Shown: positions 16,287 through 24,917, numbered from the stretch's first letter. The stretch: DNA of 64,000 bases from Mediterraneibacter hominis (GCF_014287475.1 NZ_JACOPF010000001.1:868001-932000), one strand, 5' to 3'. Made by a program: numbers and translations. The notes: a model not told the origin generated them from the letters alone.

Positions 16287-16538
16287 TCAATCTATTACAC
16301 CGCTACCATAAAACATTTCTATAGTTTCATTCTTATCTTTCCACTTCTGATATTCTGATTCCAATATTTTATCCTGGAACTCATAACGCCTTGCACTATC
16401 ATATCTTCCGCTTCGACGCAATGCGTATATTCTTTTAAAACATTCCTCTTTCGTCCCATGAAACTCATGCACCTGTACTAACTTATCCCTATAATTACTA
16501 TAAAACCAATTAATAATTTCGTTCACTTTTACTACCAT
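16287..16538 (-). CDS. hypothetical protein
   Basis: An 83-residue basic protein starting MVVKVNEIINWFYSNYRDK. The ATG at 16536-16538 follows GGAGAG; the upstream in-frame ATG at 16568 has none. The end (YQKWKDKNETIEMFYGSG) is helical. Unknown function. Confidence 0.55.
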   Translation of the reverse strand: MVVKVNEIINWFYSNYRDKLVQVHEFHGTKEECFKRIYALRRSGRYDSARRYEFQDKILESEYQKWKDKNETIEMFYGSGVID

Positions 16539-16581
16539 ATTTTTCTCTCCAATTTTATAAAAAAACATTATTTTTTACGGA

Positions 16582-16737
16582 CTATTCTTCTACTTCTATT
16601 ACAATTTTTCCAACATATGTATCCCAACTCATAGGAAGTATAACTGCCAATCCAACACTTGTTTCAATATACAGTGCTGATTTCCCATTTGTATAATAAA
16701 CTTTTGCGTTCTTTCCGTCATTGATAATGCTATATGC
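16582..16737 (-). other. coding-like tail downstream of in-frame UAG
   Basis: In frame with 16738-17013, this segment reads AYSIINDGKNAKVYYTNGK through VILPMSWDTYVGK and IVIEVEE before TAG 16582-16584. No canonical start codon lies in it at an SD. Its composition looks coding, so it is recorded as a separate or fused coding piece. Confidence 0.4.
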
Positions 16738-17013
16738 CTAATCTAAAATCCCGACTTTATAATAAGCATCTTTATAATGCCAAGCGTATGTAAATTTACA
16801 AATATCCAGTTCTGAGCCTTTATATTTATATCCTCTAGCTTTTACAATAGATAATGCTTTATTCGGATCAAACTCTTGAAAATCAAAAGGCATATCAATC
16901 ATTTTCTGCACATTAAAATATTCTTTTTCATCTGCCACACTACTAAAATCTTCCATCGTTCCAATACTTTCTGATGTAAGAACAAATGAATATTTACTAA
17001 GAAAATAATTCAT
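16738..17013 (-). CDS. hypothetical protein, open frame continues past stop
   Basis: A 91-residue protein (MNYFLSKYSFVLTSESIGTM) ending ..YYKVGILD at TAG 16738-16740. The same frame then stays open for 51 more codons (to 16582) with protein-like sequence, KVYYTNGKSALYIETSV. Either the stop is a mutation or readthrough site in a 143-residue gene, or the downstream part is a separate gene with an ATT start (16723 region) and weak SD. It overlaps the gene at 17010-17240 by four bases. Confidence 0.5.
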   Translation of the reverse strand: MNYFLSKYSFVLTSESIGTMEDFSSVADEKEYFNVQKMIDMPFDFQEFDPNKALSIVKARGYKYKGSELDICKFTYAWHYKDAYYKVGILD

Positions 17014-17240
17014 TTCTTTTCACCACGGATTTCTACAGAAAGGTTTTTACAGGGATAAAACAACCTCTTATCATAACAGTCTGCATATTTAAAATATCTC
17101 TTCATTGCAGTATATCTTTTCTTTGCATCAGCACCGCCTAATTTTTTTAATTCATCTTGAAAAATTTCATCTTGAATTTCTCTTTTAAGTTCTTCGATTC
17201 GTCCGTTATTCAACATTTCAAGTATTTTAGTCTTTTCCAT
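17010..17240 (-). CDS. hypothetical protein
   Basis: A 76-residue basic protein starting MEKTKILEMLNNGRIEELKR. The ATG at 17238-17240 lies ten bases after AGGAGGA; an in-frame start at 17270 has no SD. The C-terminus overlaps the next gene. Lys/Arg-rich (KKRYTAMKRYFKYADCY), possibly nucleic-acid binding. Confidence 0.55.
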   Translation of the reverse strand: MEKTKILEMLNNGRIEELKREIQDEIFQDELKKLGGADAKKRYTAMKRYFKYADCYDKRLFYPCKNLSVEIRGEKK

Positions 17241-17253
17241 TAGAAAATTCCTC

Positions 17254-17493
17254 CTATACAATAAATTCAATCATAAATTGCTCATAATCTTTATACTCTA
17301 TCACTTCTTCCATTGCTGCGCGTAAATAAAGTATACTTAACGCATCATCACATTCTTTTGTATCCGCATCAATATGAAAAATTAGGCACCAGCTTGTAAA
17401 TAATGCTCTGATTTGATCTTTACCATGACAATCTTCCCACCCACAACATATAGCACAATCAATTATATAATTTAAAAATTCTTTCTTATTCAT
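17254..17493 (-). CDS. hypothetical protein
   Basis: A 79-residue protein with four Cys-rich residues in CAICCGWEDCHGKDQIR and an acidic C-terminus. It overlaps 17490-17678 by four bases (ATGA-type). Function unknown. Confidence 0.55.
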   Translation of the reverse strand: MNKKEFLNYIIDCAICCGWEDCHGKDQIRALFTSWCLIFHIDADTKECDDALSILYLRAAMEEVIEYKDYEQFMIEFIV

Positions 17494-17678
17494 AATGTAA
17501 TCCCCTCCCTAAAATTTCCCATTTTCGCAAATTCTCTTTTATCAATTTCTTCTGCTATTTTGTTCCTTTTGATATCTGTGTTGATACCATAAATCATTTT
17601 TCCAAAGCATAGCGAAATATATTGTTTCTTTAATTCATTAGTTGCCGTATTATCAAATTCACTCTTTTTATTTTTCAC
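17490..17678 (-). CDS. hypothetical protein
   Basis: A 62-residue protein. The best start is GTG at 17676-17678, seven bases after AAGGAG, giving VKNKKSEFDNTATNELKKQY; an upstream in-frame ATG at 17723 has no SD. Function unknown. Confidence 0.5.
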   Translation of the reverse strand: MKNKKSEFDNTATNELKKQYISLCFGKMIYGINTDIKRNKIAEEIDKREFAKMGNFREGITL

Positions 17679-17778
17679 TCTTATTCTCCTTAAATATTCG
17701 TTGATAACCATTGATAAATCCAATTTTCTATGTTTCCTTCACCATTATCTTTATTCCTTATAACAAATCGATTTTATG

Positions 17779-18039
17779 CTATCTTTTTTTCAATTCTTCT
17801 ATCGTATTAATCATAGATTGAATTGTATATGGTTGTGGTCTGTTCAATTTTTTTGATAATTCTGGATGTCTAACTCTTACTTCATAAATCCACTTATTGT
17901 TATCAATTTCCTCATCTGTGACATTATCTAAATCACAATTTGTAATTTTATAATATCGAATACTGCATCCTATATTATCTGCATGACAAGCAGAATTAAT
18001 TTCTTTTCCTGTTGCTCTTATTTTTATATTACTTTCCAT
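17779..18039 (-). CDS. hypothetical protein
   Basis: An 86-residue protein (MESNIKIRATGKEINSACHA at the start; ELSKKLNRPQPYTIQSMINT near the end). The ATG is preceded by AAAGGAGAAGTA. No family recognised. Confidence 0.5.
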   Translation of the reverse strand: MESNIKIRATGKEINSACHADNIGCSIRYYKITNCDLDNVTDEEIDNNKWIYEVRVRHPELSKKLNRPQPYTIQSMINTIEELKKR

Positions 18040-18091
18040 TACTTCTCCTTTATTGACTTACTTAAACACTTAAAATATTCGTTTTATGTTT

Positions 18092-18307
18092 TTATCCACG
18101 ATTATAATAAAGCCACGTTTCTAGCTCATCTAAATCTCCAATTATTCTTCCACATACAGCAATTGATTTGTTATCATCACCAATTTCTATCCTCGTTATA
18201 TCCCCATTATTAAAGAAAAATGTAATACTTTTTTTATCGGCTGATAATTTATACTTGCTATGAAATTTTTCTAATACATCAATAATATTTTGTATTGTAA
18301 TTGCCAT
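18092..18307 (-). CDS. hypothetical protein
   Basis: A 71-residue protein with start MAITIQNIIDVLEKFHSKYK after GGAGGAATGCTA. Alternating beta segments (SITFFFNNGDITRIEIGDD) suggest a small beta-rich fold. Unknown. Confidence 0.55.
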   Translation of the reverse strand: MAITIQNIIDVLEKFHSKYKLSADKKSITFFFNNGDITRIEIGDDNKSIAVCGRIIGDLDELETWLYYNRG

Positions 18308-18337
18308 TAGCATTCCTCCTCTTGTTTACAATGTTAT

Positions 18338-18541
18338 TTAATTTAATACCGAGATATTATCTTCCTGCGCTTCCCACTCCTCTAAAAAATCATATATTGC
18401 ACTATCATTGTAAACTGGTGAAGAAAATCCATGTTCCAATGTATGAAATTCATCACTATTTACACATAATACAATATCGTTATTTTCTTTGCCTTCTTCG
18501 ATTTCCTTTTTACATAATTCATATAACTCCTTTACTGTCAT
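18338..18541 (-). CDS. hypothetical acidic protein
   Basis: A 67-residue protein, MTVKELYELCKKEIEEGKEN, with an acidic tail. This start pattern (TVKEL..C) followed by DIVLCVNSDEFHTLEHGF is common in small phage proteins. SD AAGGTGGG lies upstream. Confidence 0.55.
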   Translation of the reverse strand: MTVKELYELCKKEIEEGKENNDIVLCVNSDEFHTLEHGFSSPVYNDSAIYDFLEEWEAQEDNISVLN

Positions 18542-18581
18542 AATTTTTCCCACCTTCCCTATAAACTTCGTGATTTATATG

Positions 18582-18788
18582 TTATCTTTCTACAACTCCA
18601 AAACATTGATTAATTTCTTCTAATCCATGACAACATACTCCACCTGGATAACGATAAATAGCCATATATTCACCACCATTCAACGGTTGTATATCATATA
18701 ATGTTGCTTTATATCCTCCATTTCCGATTATCTTGTATGGATATCCATCTTTTCTCATTTTTTCAATAATGTCTTGTGTTGTTGCCAT
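18582..18788 (-). CDS. hypothetical protein
   Basis: A 68-residue protein (MATTQDIIEKMRKDGYPYKI). The ending YRYPGGVCCHGLEEINQCF holds three Cys. SD AGGGGTTGCA precedes the ATG. Unknown. Confidence 0.5.
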   Translation of the reverse strand: MATTQDIIEKMRKDGYPYKIIGNGGYKATLYDIQPLNGGEYMAIYRYPGGVCCHGLEEINQCFGVVER

Positions 18789-18803
18789 TGCAACCCCTCT
18801 TTC

Positions 18804-19106
18804 TCACCAGTCTAGAAATTCAATTGTCCAAATTTTACGGTCGCCAATATATTGTATACATAGTTCATTTTCAAATTTCCAGTCACTTGCTTTCCCATAT
18901 TCGATCCATGAACCTTTTCCACTATTCGCTAGTGTAACAGGATGATTTGGTTCATTATCAACAATTGAATAAAAACCGTTTGTTTGGATTAGATTCGGTT
19001 TTCTGATCTGTCCAACATATTCTGGTCTTATTCCATGTTCTACAATTATAAATTCATTTTTATTATTAATTGCTTTCTTTAATTGTGATAAATTTTTTAT
19101 TTTCAT
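18804..19106 (-). CDS. hypothetical protein
   Basis: A 100-residue protein, MKIKNLSQLKKAINNKNEFI at the start, of the mobile-element family that begins KNLSQLKKAI. A beta-rich second half (KGSWIEYGKASDWKFEN). The ATG at 19104-19106 is the best start; an upstream in-frame codon at 19136 gives a ten-residue extension. Confidence 0.6.
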   Translation of the reverse strand: MKIKNLSQLKKAINNKNEFIIVEHGIRPEYVGQIRKPNLIQTNGFYSIVDNEPNHPVTLANSGKGSWIEYGKASDWKFENELCIQYIGDRKIWTIEFLDW

Positions 19107-19221
19107 AATAGTTTTCCTTTCTACTGAAAAGGACAAGTGTATTTCAACTTGTCCTCAACGATTTTATTCTATACTTAATTATTTGTTTTTCTTTCTCCTT
19201 TTCTTTCATAAAATGCTTATA

Positions 19222-19488
19222 TTAAAATGTTAATGCTTCAAAAAGTAATATCAATGCATATCTAAATCCATCTTTAAAACCGTTGATTAAAGCTATATTC
19301 ATTACAGGACAAATAACCATTTCTTCTAGCTCTTCCCATTCTTCTTCCGATAAAGTATTTTCGTATTTTTCTTTATATTCTCTTACTAATTCATCTTCAT
19401 CAATTTTTGCTCTAGTTATTGCTTCTACATGCTGCGAATGTTCTGTTCTCAAATACACCTCTTCATAAATATCATTCAGTTGTGACAT
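19222..19488 (-). CDS. hypothetical acidic helical protein
   Basis: An 88-residue protein starting MSQLNDIYEEVYLRTEHSQH, ATG after GGAGAAAATA. Strongly acidic helix ENTLSEEEWEELEEMVI and a hydrophobic C-terminus (GFRYALILLFEAL). Small mobile-element proteins with this composition are common. Unknown role. Confidence 0.6.
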   Translation of the reverse strand: MSQLNDIYEEVYLRTEHSQHVEAITRAKIDEDELVREYKEKYENTLSEEEWEELEEMVICPVMNIALINGFKDGFRYALILLFEALTF

Positions 19489-19607
19489 ATTATTTTCTCC
19501 TTCCATTTTAAATTTTTGAAAAAAATAAAAGCTTTTAAATTATTGTTATTGTCAAACGCTTTCATATTTTAAAATCTTTATTAAGTTTTATATATCCTTT
19601 TGTTAAT

Positions 19608-19778
19608 TCAGAATATAACAGAATACATAAAGAGAAAAAAATAAGCTCCAATTATTATTAACTCAACACTTAAATAGTTATCCTCTTTTTTCTTTTTACA
19701 TTTTTTCTCTTTTGTATTAATATTAATTAATTGTATAGTCTTTTTAGGTTTTATATTTATAAGCTGTAATTCTTTCAT
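19608..19778 (-). CDS. 56-residue membrane peptide
   Basis: ATG at 19776-19778 after AAAGGAGAAGT. A basic N-terminus (MKELQLINIKPKKTIQLINI) and Lys cluster are followed by one hydrophobic segment, VELIIIGAYFFLFMYSVIF, at the very C-terminus: a tail-anchored type topology. It lies just upstream of the integrase. Unknown function. Confidence 0.55.
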   Translation of the reverse strand: MKELQLINIKPKKTIQLININTKEKKCKKKKEDNYLSVELIIIGAYFFLFMYSVIF

Positions 19779-19811
19779 ACTTCTCCTTTCCCATTCTACC
19801 TAATAAGTTTT

Positions 19812-20735
19812 TCAATCAAAATTTAATTTATCCAAAGCTTCCACCGCGGTTTTCTGAATAGTCGGAATTATATGACTATATGTTTTTAATGTTTCTATTA
19901 TATTCGCATGTCCTAGCCGTTCTTGTACGACTTTGATATGCACGTTATTTAATAGCAAAAATGTGGCATGAGCATGTCGCAGATCATGAAATCGCCGCGG
20001 GCGCACCCCTGCAATTTTGCATTTCTTTTTTAACGTGTGAGCAATATTATACGGAACTATCATTCGCCCATCATTCCAGGAAAATATGAATTCTGATTTA
20101 CTATTTTCGTAATACTTGCGTAATATCTTTATTGTTGCTTCATCACAATCTACACGCCGCTTTGAACTCGGCGTTTTTGTTTTTCCAATCACTGTTTTTC
20201 CCTTTTTGTCGAGGCTTTGTGATTGTTTTACTATAATAAAATTTTCCTCAAAATTTATTGCATCTTTCGTTAGTGCAAAAATTTCTCCTTTCCTCAATCC
20301 TGTTCTAAACGCTATTTCTATAGCATCACGTGTCCACTCTTTCATTTCCACCTTTAAAATTTTTTCTACCTCTTCCGCAGTGAACGGATCTACTATGTGC
20401 ACATTTTTTGCCGGAATAACTAAATTCTTACAAGGTGTTTCTTCTATATATCCTTTTTCTTCTGCATATTTGAAAGACATATTCAATACTTTACTATAAT
20501 TTATAATTGTATTTCTCTTTTTTTCTTTTTTATTAAACTCATAGTAAATACTCTGTATATCTTCTCCTTTTATGTTTTTTATCTTTTTATTATATATATC
20601 GTAATTTTTTAATAAATTTATACTTTTTATATATCCATATGTAGTTCCATCATGTACTCTCATTTGATGTAATTCAATCCACTCGTTTAGCAGTTCACCC
20701 AGAGTCATATTTTCTTTTTTGTTTAAAAAGAACAT
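19812..20735 (-). CDS. int: phage integrase (tyrosine recombinase)
   Basis: A 307-residue integrase. N-terminal arm/core-binding region (TLGELLNEWIELHQMRVHDG) and complete catalytic set: Arg in FRTGLRKGEIF, Lys in GKTKTPSSKRRVDC, HDLRH, LGH in RLGHANIIE and Tyr in TLKTYSHII. This is the canonical temperate-phage integrase layout, so the phage can probably integrate. The ATG at 20733-20735 follows AAAGGAG. The attachment site is not evident. Confidence 0.9.
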   Translation of the reverse strand: MFFLNKKENMTLGELLNEWIELHQMRVHDGTTYGYIKSINLLKNYDIYNKKIKNIKGEDIQSIYYEFNKKEKKRNTIINYSKVLNMSFKYAEEKGYIEETPCKNLVIPAKNVHIVDPFTAEEVEKILKVEMKEWTRDAIEIAFRTGLRKGEIFALTKDAINFEENFIIVKQSQSLDKKGKTVIGKTKTPSSKRRVDCDEATIKILRKYYENSKSEFIFSWNDGRMIVPYNIAHTLKKKCKIAGVRPRRFHDLRHAHATFLLLNNVHIKVVQERLGHANIIETLKTYSHIIPTIQKTAVEALDKLNFD

Positions 20736-20780
20736 TTTTTCTCCTTTCTTTTCTATAAGCAAAGCTATGAGAAAAATTTA

Positions 20781-21161
20781 CTATTTTACAACATATGTGA
20801 ATACATAATTTATATCCCCTGTGCCTATATACTCACGATGCCCCCACGTAAATTCATGATATGTATAAACCTCTTCAAGCATGTCCCGACACTCAATATA
20901 TACTTTTCTTTTTTCATCAGTAATTTTCAATAAAATTTCATCAAAAAGTGTATCTATATTTTTCCTTGTCCAGTAGAAGCTCGCTGCGCGATGTTCGTTT
21001 ACCTCATCAATATTTATCTTTTGCCCTTTATACATGAAATATCTAAAATGACAATTTCTAGAATAATTATATTCTGCTTCTATTGTTGCCCCCACTTCTT
21101 TGATTCTCCTTGCCATGTACGCAAAATCTTTTACCTTTTGACTTACCATATTTCCCATCAT
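20781..21161 (-). CDS. hypothetical protein
   Basis: A 126-residue protein, MMGNMVSQKVKDFAYMARRI at the start, ending in TWGHREYIGTGDINYVF. No family recognised. It lies 45 bases upstream of the integrase on the same strand and downstream of a strong terminator. Confidence 0.55.
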   Translation of the reverse strand: MMGNMVSQKVKDFAYMARRIKEVGATIEAEYNYSRNCHFRYFMYKGQKINIDEVNEHRAASFYWTRKNIDTLFDEILLKITDEKRKVYIECRDMLEEVYTYHEFTWGHREYIGTGDINYVFTYVVK

Positions 21162-21232
21162 ATTATTCCTTTCTTTTTCTGTTTTTCACACTTATGTAAA
21201 GATTGAATCAGATATACTTCTGATCCATAAAA

Positions 21233-21276
21233 AAACAGATTAAAGATTTTTCTTCGCAGTACTCTTTAATCTGTTT
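21233..21276. terminator. strong bidirectional terminator
   Basis: A perfect 13-bp stem (AAACAGATTAAAG with CTTTAATCTGTTT) around an 18-base loop, with A/T runs on both sides. It separates 21322-22925 from the integrase unit. Confidence 0.8.
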
Positions 21277-21321
21277 TATTCTTTCTTCTCTATTTTGTTT
21301 TGATTTTTTACCCCGTTCTGT

Positions 21322-21687
21322 TTATTCTTTAAATTCTTTAAATTTTCGATTTTCCATTCTATGATTAAACAAACTGTTATTTGAGCATAAGCAATCAAAA
21401 ACAGCTTTATTAAGACTATATGCATCCGGCTTATCGTTTTTAATCCAATATAAAAAATTATCTATTGTATTATTAAATATTTTCATAAATGAGCAGTTAT
21501 TTCCAAGATGTTTGTTATAAATATCATTTCCATTTTCGTCTGTAATTCGCAAGCTAATAAGTACATCCTCTAATGCTCTATCTGGGTAAATTGTCCATTC
21601 GTATTTATTTATTTTTCCATAGACTGTAAATCCATATGCTATGTAAAGTTCCTGTTCTTGTGCGTTCTTGTTATAGATGATTCCCAT
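21322..21687 (-). CDS. hypothetical protein
   Basis: A 121-residue protein (MGIIYNKNAQEQELYIAYGF) with a beta-rich N-terminal half and a short basic tail MENRKFKEFKE. It is the last gene before the 13-bp terminator. Unknown. Confidence 0.55.
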   Translation of the reverse strand: MGIIYNKNAQEQELYIAYGFTVYGKINKYEWTIYPDRALEDVLISLRITDENGNDIYNKHLGNNCSFMKIFNNTIDNFLYWIKNDKPDAYSLNKAVFDCLCSNNSLFNHRMENRKFKEFKE

Positions 21688-21764
21688 TGCTTAACTCCTC
21701 CTCTCTTTCCACCTTGAATAACCAATCTATCTCTTCATTATTGTGTCATTCGTTCTTTTCAAAC

Positions 21765-22715
21765 TTAATCCCTCCTCAATATTTTCATAATATTAATAGG
21801 TTTTATTTTTCCACTTTTCAATTCTTCCCTTGCGATTCTATTTTCTTTTTGATTTTCAACATACCGCTTAATCACTTCATTCTGTTCTTCCATACATTGA
21901 TAAAATTCTTTTTCCGGCTCATCCCAATACCACACGAAATATAAGTCTATCAAACTATTTGTATCATCATATATACGCTTACATTTCCTAATAGAGCCAT
22001 TCATTAGAAAAGTATCTTCTAAAGCGTCAATAGATTCAAATATATCTGGCGATACATGATGTTCTATAGTTTTATAAGTCCATACAATAAGCTGATCATC
22101 CCAATTTCCAGGTTTTACATTCGCTCTTACAGTTCGTAACCATGCTTGAAAATCTGTTTCATTTTTCCACGCACAATGTGTATTAGATATAAATTGATAT
22201 TCATTTTCTTTATTGTCCAAATCACATATAATATAATGTTTATCATGTGTTTTCGTTGAGCATTCTTCTTTATTGCAATCACATATCCATGTATTGACAG
22301 TAGCATAAAAATCAATACCACCATCCGCGCATGCTCCACAATGCCCAAAATGCCAAAAACGACGCTTATTTTTCCCGATATATGTAAACTTTTCTAATGA
22401 TATGTAATGAAATGCTCCACCTGCTGACACTGAAAATAAAGCGTTTTTCTTTTCACCAAGATCACAATATACATTTGCATGTTCCGCAATATACGCATTG
22501 TTTCCTTTTATATGTTCAATAAATGCATTGTCATAATATATACCTTGTTCATCCGTATACTGGACAATATCACCTGCTTGTGGTTGTATTTCCGTTCTTG
22601 ATGTTTCAATACTTTTTACGCATTCATTAACCTTATTAACATCTGCTTCAATCAATTCATAATGTGCTGATAAAAATCTAGAATTGATTGTTGATAATGT
22701 TTCGAGTGTATACAT
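21765..22715 (-). CDS. DUF4121-like protein
   Basis: A 316-residue protein. The start MYTLETLSTINSRFLSAHYE, the block PQAGDIVQYTDEQGIYYDNA and the Cys-rich RRFWHFGHCGACADGGIDF match DUF4121, a family found on conjugative and phage elements of gut bacteria, function unknown. The ATG at 22713-22715 follows ACAGGAGGAAAA; an upstream in-frame start at 22736 lacks SD. Cys/His clusters suggest metal binding. Confidence 0.75.
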   Translation of the reverse strand: MYTLETLSTINSRFLSAHYELIEADVNKVNECVKSIETSRTEIQPQAGDIVQYTDEQGIYYDNAFIEHIKGNNAYIAEHANVYCDLGEKKNALFSVSAGGAFHYISLEKFTYIGKNKRRFWHFGHCGACADGGIDFYATVNTWICDCNKEECSTKTHDKHYIICDLDNKENEYQFISNTHCAWKNETDFQAWLRTVRANVKPGNWDDQLIVWTYKTIEHHVSPDIFESIDALEDTFLMNGSIRKCKRIYDDTNSLIDLYFVWYWDEPEKEFYQCMEEQNEVIKRYVENQKENRIAREELKSGKIKPINIMKILRRD

Positions 22716-22736
22716 TGTTTTTCCTCCTGTTATCAT

Positions 22737-22925
22737 TTAGATTCTAATTTCAGCATGCAAAACATATTTTCTAGCTGCATCTTCACCTTCATGTTGTAAT
22801 ATTCCATATATGCTGTAATAGATTGCGTCTAATTGACTTTCATTCAACACTATTTGATGATTTTTTTCTTTAACTCTCTCAATAGCAATATCGTATAATT
22901 GATCTATGGTGTTCCTTTTTAACAT
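22737..22925 (-). CDS. hypothetical protein
   Basis: A 62-residue protein, MLKRNTIDQLYDIAIERVKE, helical with a short C-terminal basic end. Its ATG overlaps the end of the frameshifted gene 22919-23055. Confidence 0.5.
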   Translation of the reverse strand: MLKRNTIDQLYDIAIERVKEKNHQIVLNESQLDAIYYSIYGILQHEGEDAARKYVLHAEIRI

Positions 22926-23055
22926 ATTTTTTCCCCTTTCCTTTTATTCCCTTTACAAGCATGTCTGCTCCAGACAACGCATGATGGCGATACATTATAT
23001 TGTTTCGCTAACTCTATGCTGTCTTTTTGTACTTTTCAATAGCAATATTTTTCAT
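22919..23055 (-). pseudogene. frameshifted small HTH-like gene
   Basis: From ATG 23053-23055 the frame gives MKNIAIEKYKKTA and stops. Shifting by -1 at the AAAAAG run continues as DSIELAKQYNVSPSCVVWSR through HACKGNKRKGEKIC to TAA 22919-22921, which overlaps the next gene's start. The joined sequence resembles a small helix-turn-helix (AKQYNVSPSCV). One missing A in the run explains it; a -1 slip at CAAAAAG is possible but not a consensus site. Confidence 0.5.
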
Positions 23056-23146
23056 ATCTTTTTTCCTTCTTCTTACTTGCTATCATTAACATCGGGATGC
23101 GATTCCTTGTCAAACGGAGAATTCCTCCCCGGTTTCGCTGGCCTGC

Positions 23147-23428
23147 TTAAAAATTTTCTTCTTTGATTTCTACAACACCAAACAGATCACAAGGCTCATT
23201 TCTAAAATATTTGAAACATTGATAAAAGATACAAGACCTGACAAAAAAATTATAATCGTTATATTTTTTCTGATTATTGTTTTGATCATAAATTTTAAAA
23301 TCGTCTACTAGATTATTATTCCCGGTTACGATTAATGTAGTTTTTACATCTTTCGCTGTGCTATCATCTATTTTTAATATATCCCGACAATATTTTAATT
23401 CATCAATTACAAATGTTATTTTTTTCAT
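23147..23428 (-). CDS. hypothetical protein
   Basis: A 93-residue protein starting MKKITFVIDELKYCRDILKI. The ATG at 23426-23428 follows GAGGTTTTGGAA; the open frame extends 96 bases further upstream without a good start. Unknown function. Confidence 0.55.
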   Translation of the reverse strand: MKKITFVIDELKYCRDILKIDDSTAKDVKTTLIVTGNNNLVDDFKIYDQNNNQKKYNDYNFFVRSCIFYQCFKYFRNEPCDLFGVVEIKEENF

Positions 23429-23511
23429 TTCCAAAACCTCTTTTCTATTTATTCCTTTTTCGAGTAAAACATCCATCCGGCATCTATCCGGGCGTACATC
23501 CTCTGTGTCAG

Positions 23512-23670
23512 TTATTTGGTACAAAAGAAAAATTCTAAAAACCCATACTTATCGATTGCGGAAATACAACGCTTTGTCTGTGTTTTAATAATAAAGCCGT
23601 AATTTTCCAAATATCCAGCCATTTCATTAATTGTAAATCCTTTCATTTCTTTCCTTAAAAAATCCCACAT
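23512..23670 (-). CDS. 52-residue hypothetical protein
   Basis: ATG at 23668-23670 after AAAGGAGAAAAT; frame MWDFLRKEMKGFTINEMAGY followed by LENYGFIIKTQTKRC. It is similar in style to small phage regulators with an N-terminal helix. Coding status supported by SD and composition. Confidence 0.55.
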   Translation of the reverse strand: MWDFLRKEMKGFTINEMAGYLENYGFIIKTQTKRCISAIDKYGFLEFFFCTK

Positions 23671-23729
23671 ATTTTCTCCTTTCTCGCCTGCCTCGTCACA
23701 TTTCGGACGGTCATTTCTGACCGCTTCGG

Positions 23730-24086
23730 CTATCTATCAATGATCCGCATCCCGTTTTTATCAGTTATAAATTCATCAGCAGATTTACAAAAATGCTTAA
23801 AGAATCTTGTATCATCAATTCGACAAAAATAATCTTTTTCACCTATCCGGTATGTATTTTTTGTTAATTGTTCAGCACCTTGAATACAAAGAAAAATATA
23901 TTCTTCTGTGTAAATGTCGAAGGCTTTCAAAAACAGATCATCAATGGCGAACTGTATATCGTTTGTGAAATATACTTCCTGCACTACAATGTCAGTGCAG
24001 TTTATAAAAGTGATTGTATAATCTCTTTCTGCGTTCTTTTCTGCGTAGACTTTAATATTTCCAACTTTTTCTATATATTTCATCAT
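23730..24086 (-). CDS. hypothetical protein
   Basis: A 118-residue protein (MMKYIEKVGNIKVYAEKNAE). Alternating strands in the first half (DYTITFINCTDIVVQEVYF). Start could be the second Met. No family recognised. Confidence 0.55.
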   Translation of the reverse strand: MMKYIEKVGNIKVYAEKNAERDYTITFINCTDIVVQEVYFTNDIQFAIDDLFLKAFDIYTEEYIFLCIQGAEQLTKNTYRIGEKDYFCRIDDTRFFKHFCKSADEFITDKNGMRIIDR

Positions 24087-24130
24087 GTTTATATCCTCGA
24101 TTTCTTTTTTTAACTTTTCAATACATGCTT

Positions 24131-24592
24131 TTATTTTATGTCATGCTCATAAAATGAATAATAGTCATCTCCGATAATTAAGTTATCTAAAAATGATATA
24201 TCCATCAGTTCAGATACTTTTTTAATTTTCCGATATACAAATATATCTTCTCTACTAGGACTAACATCACCAGATGGATGATTATGTGCTAATACAAAAC
24301 TCGTTGCATTACACAATAAAGTTTTCTGTAAAATTTCTCTCGGACTACAGAAAGAAGCGTTGACACTTCCATGTGATAATTCAAATATTCCAAGCAAACG
24401 ACATTTCTCATTAAAGCAAAGTAAATATACATATTCTTCTGTCTGCCTGTTGTGATTAAACACATCACAAAGCATTTTATAAATTTTCCCTGCATTGTCC
24501 AATTTTTCAACTGGATAGTTGACAGCATTTTCTTTAACTAATAAACAATGTTTTTCATAATCTAGCAAAGTTGCATATTTCGTTATTCTCAT
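24131..24592 (-). CDS. RadC/JAB-domain protein
   Basis: A 153-residue protein with the JAMM metalloprotease-like signature FVLAHNHPSGDVSPSRED (HxHPSG then S and D) and upstream YVYLLCFNEKCRLLG that supplies the conserved fold. RadC-like JAB proteins are frequent on phages and mobile elements, often linked to anti-restriction or DNA metabolism; the biochemical role is unsettled. The ATG at 24590-24592 follows GTGGAGG; the in-frame ATG ten codons upstream has no SD. Confidence 0.85.
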   Translation of the reverse strand: MRITKYATLLDYEKHCLLVKENAVNYPVEKLDNAGKIYKMLCDVFNHNRQTEEYVYLLCFNEKCRLLGIFELSHGSVNASFCSPREILQKTLLCNATSFVLAHNHPSGDVSPSREDIFVYRKIKKVSELMDISFLDNLIIGDDYYSFYEHDIK

Positions 24593-24637
24593 ATGATTAA
24601 CCTCCACTTCTATCTTCTGCATTTTCCGAGCTTAAAC

Positions 24638-24889
24638 CTAAATACAGTTATTTGTATCAAATATTTTCTTACATTCATTCAATGCTTTTTCATATTCAGA
24701 TTTTTTAATCCTCTTTTTTACAAGTGCTCCATCCATGTTCTAATCATGAAGGTTGCAAGATTCAACAAGCATATAACATCTTCCGTTTTCTTTGTCTCTT
24801 TCATAATCGATACAATTATATGTAAAATCATTTTCGCTTCCAATCCAATGTTGGACATAGCCTCTATAATCTGTCTTGATTTCTGTCAT
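24638..24889 (-). pseudogene. small gene with in-frame UAG
   Basis: ATG at 24887-24889 (SD GAGGGAG) opens MTEIKTDYRGYVQHWIGSEN and runs to ..VESCNLHD, TAG at 24740-24742, then continues in frame NMDGALVKKRIKKSEYEKAL to TAG at 24638-24640. The tail is clearly protein-like, so a Gln/Glu/Lys codon has probably become TAG. It has no other obvious start at the tail. Confidence 0.55.
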
Positions 24890-24917
24890 TTTTCTCCCTC
24901 TCTTTCCTTACATTAAA

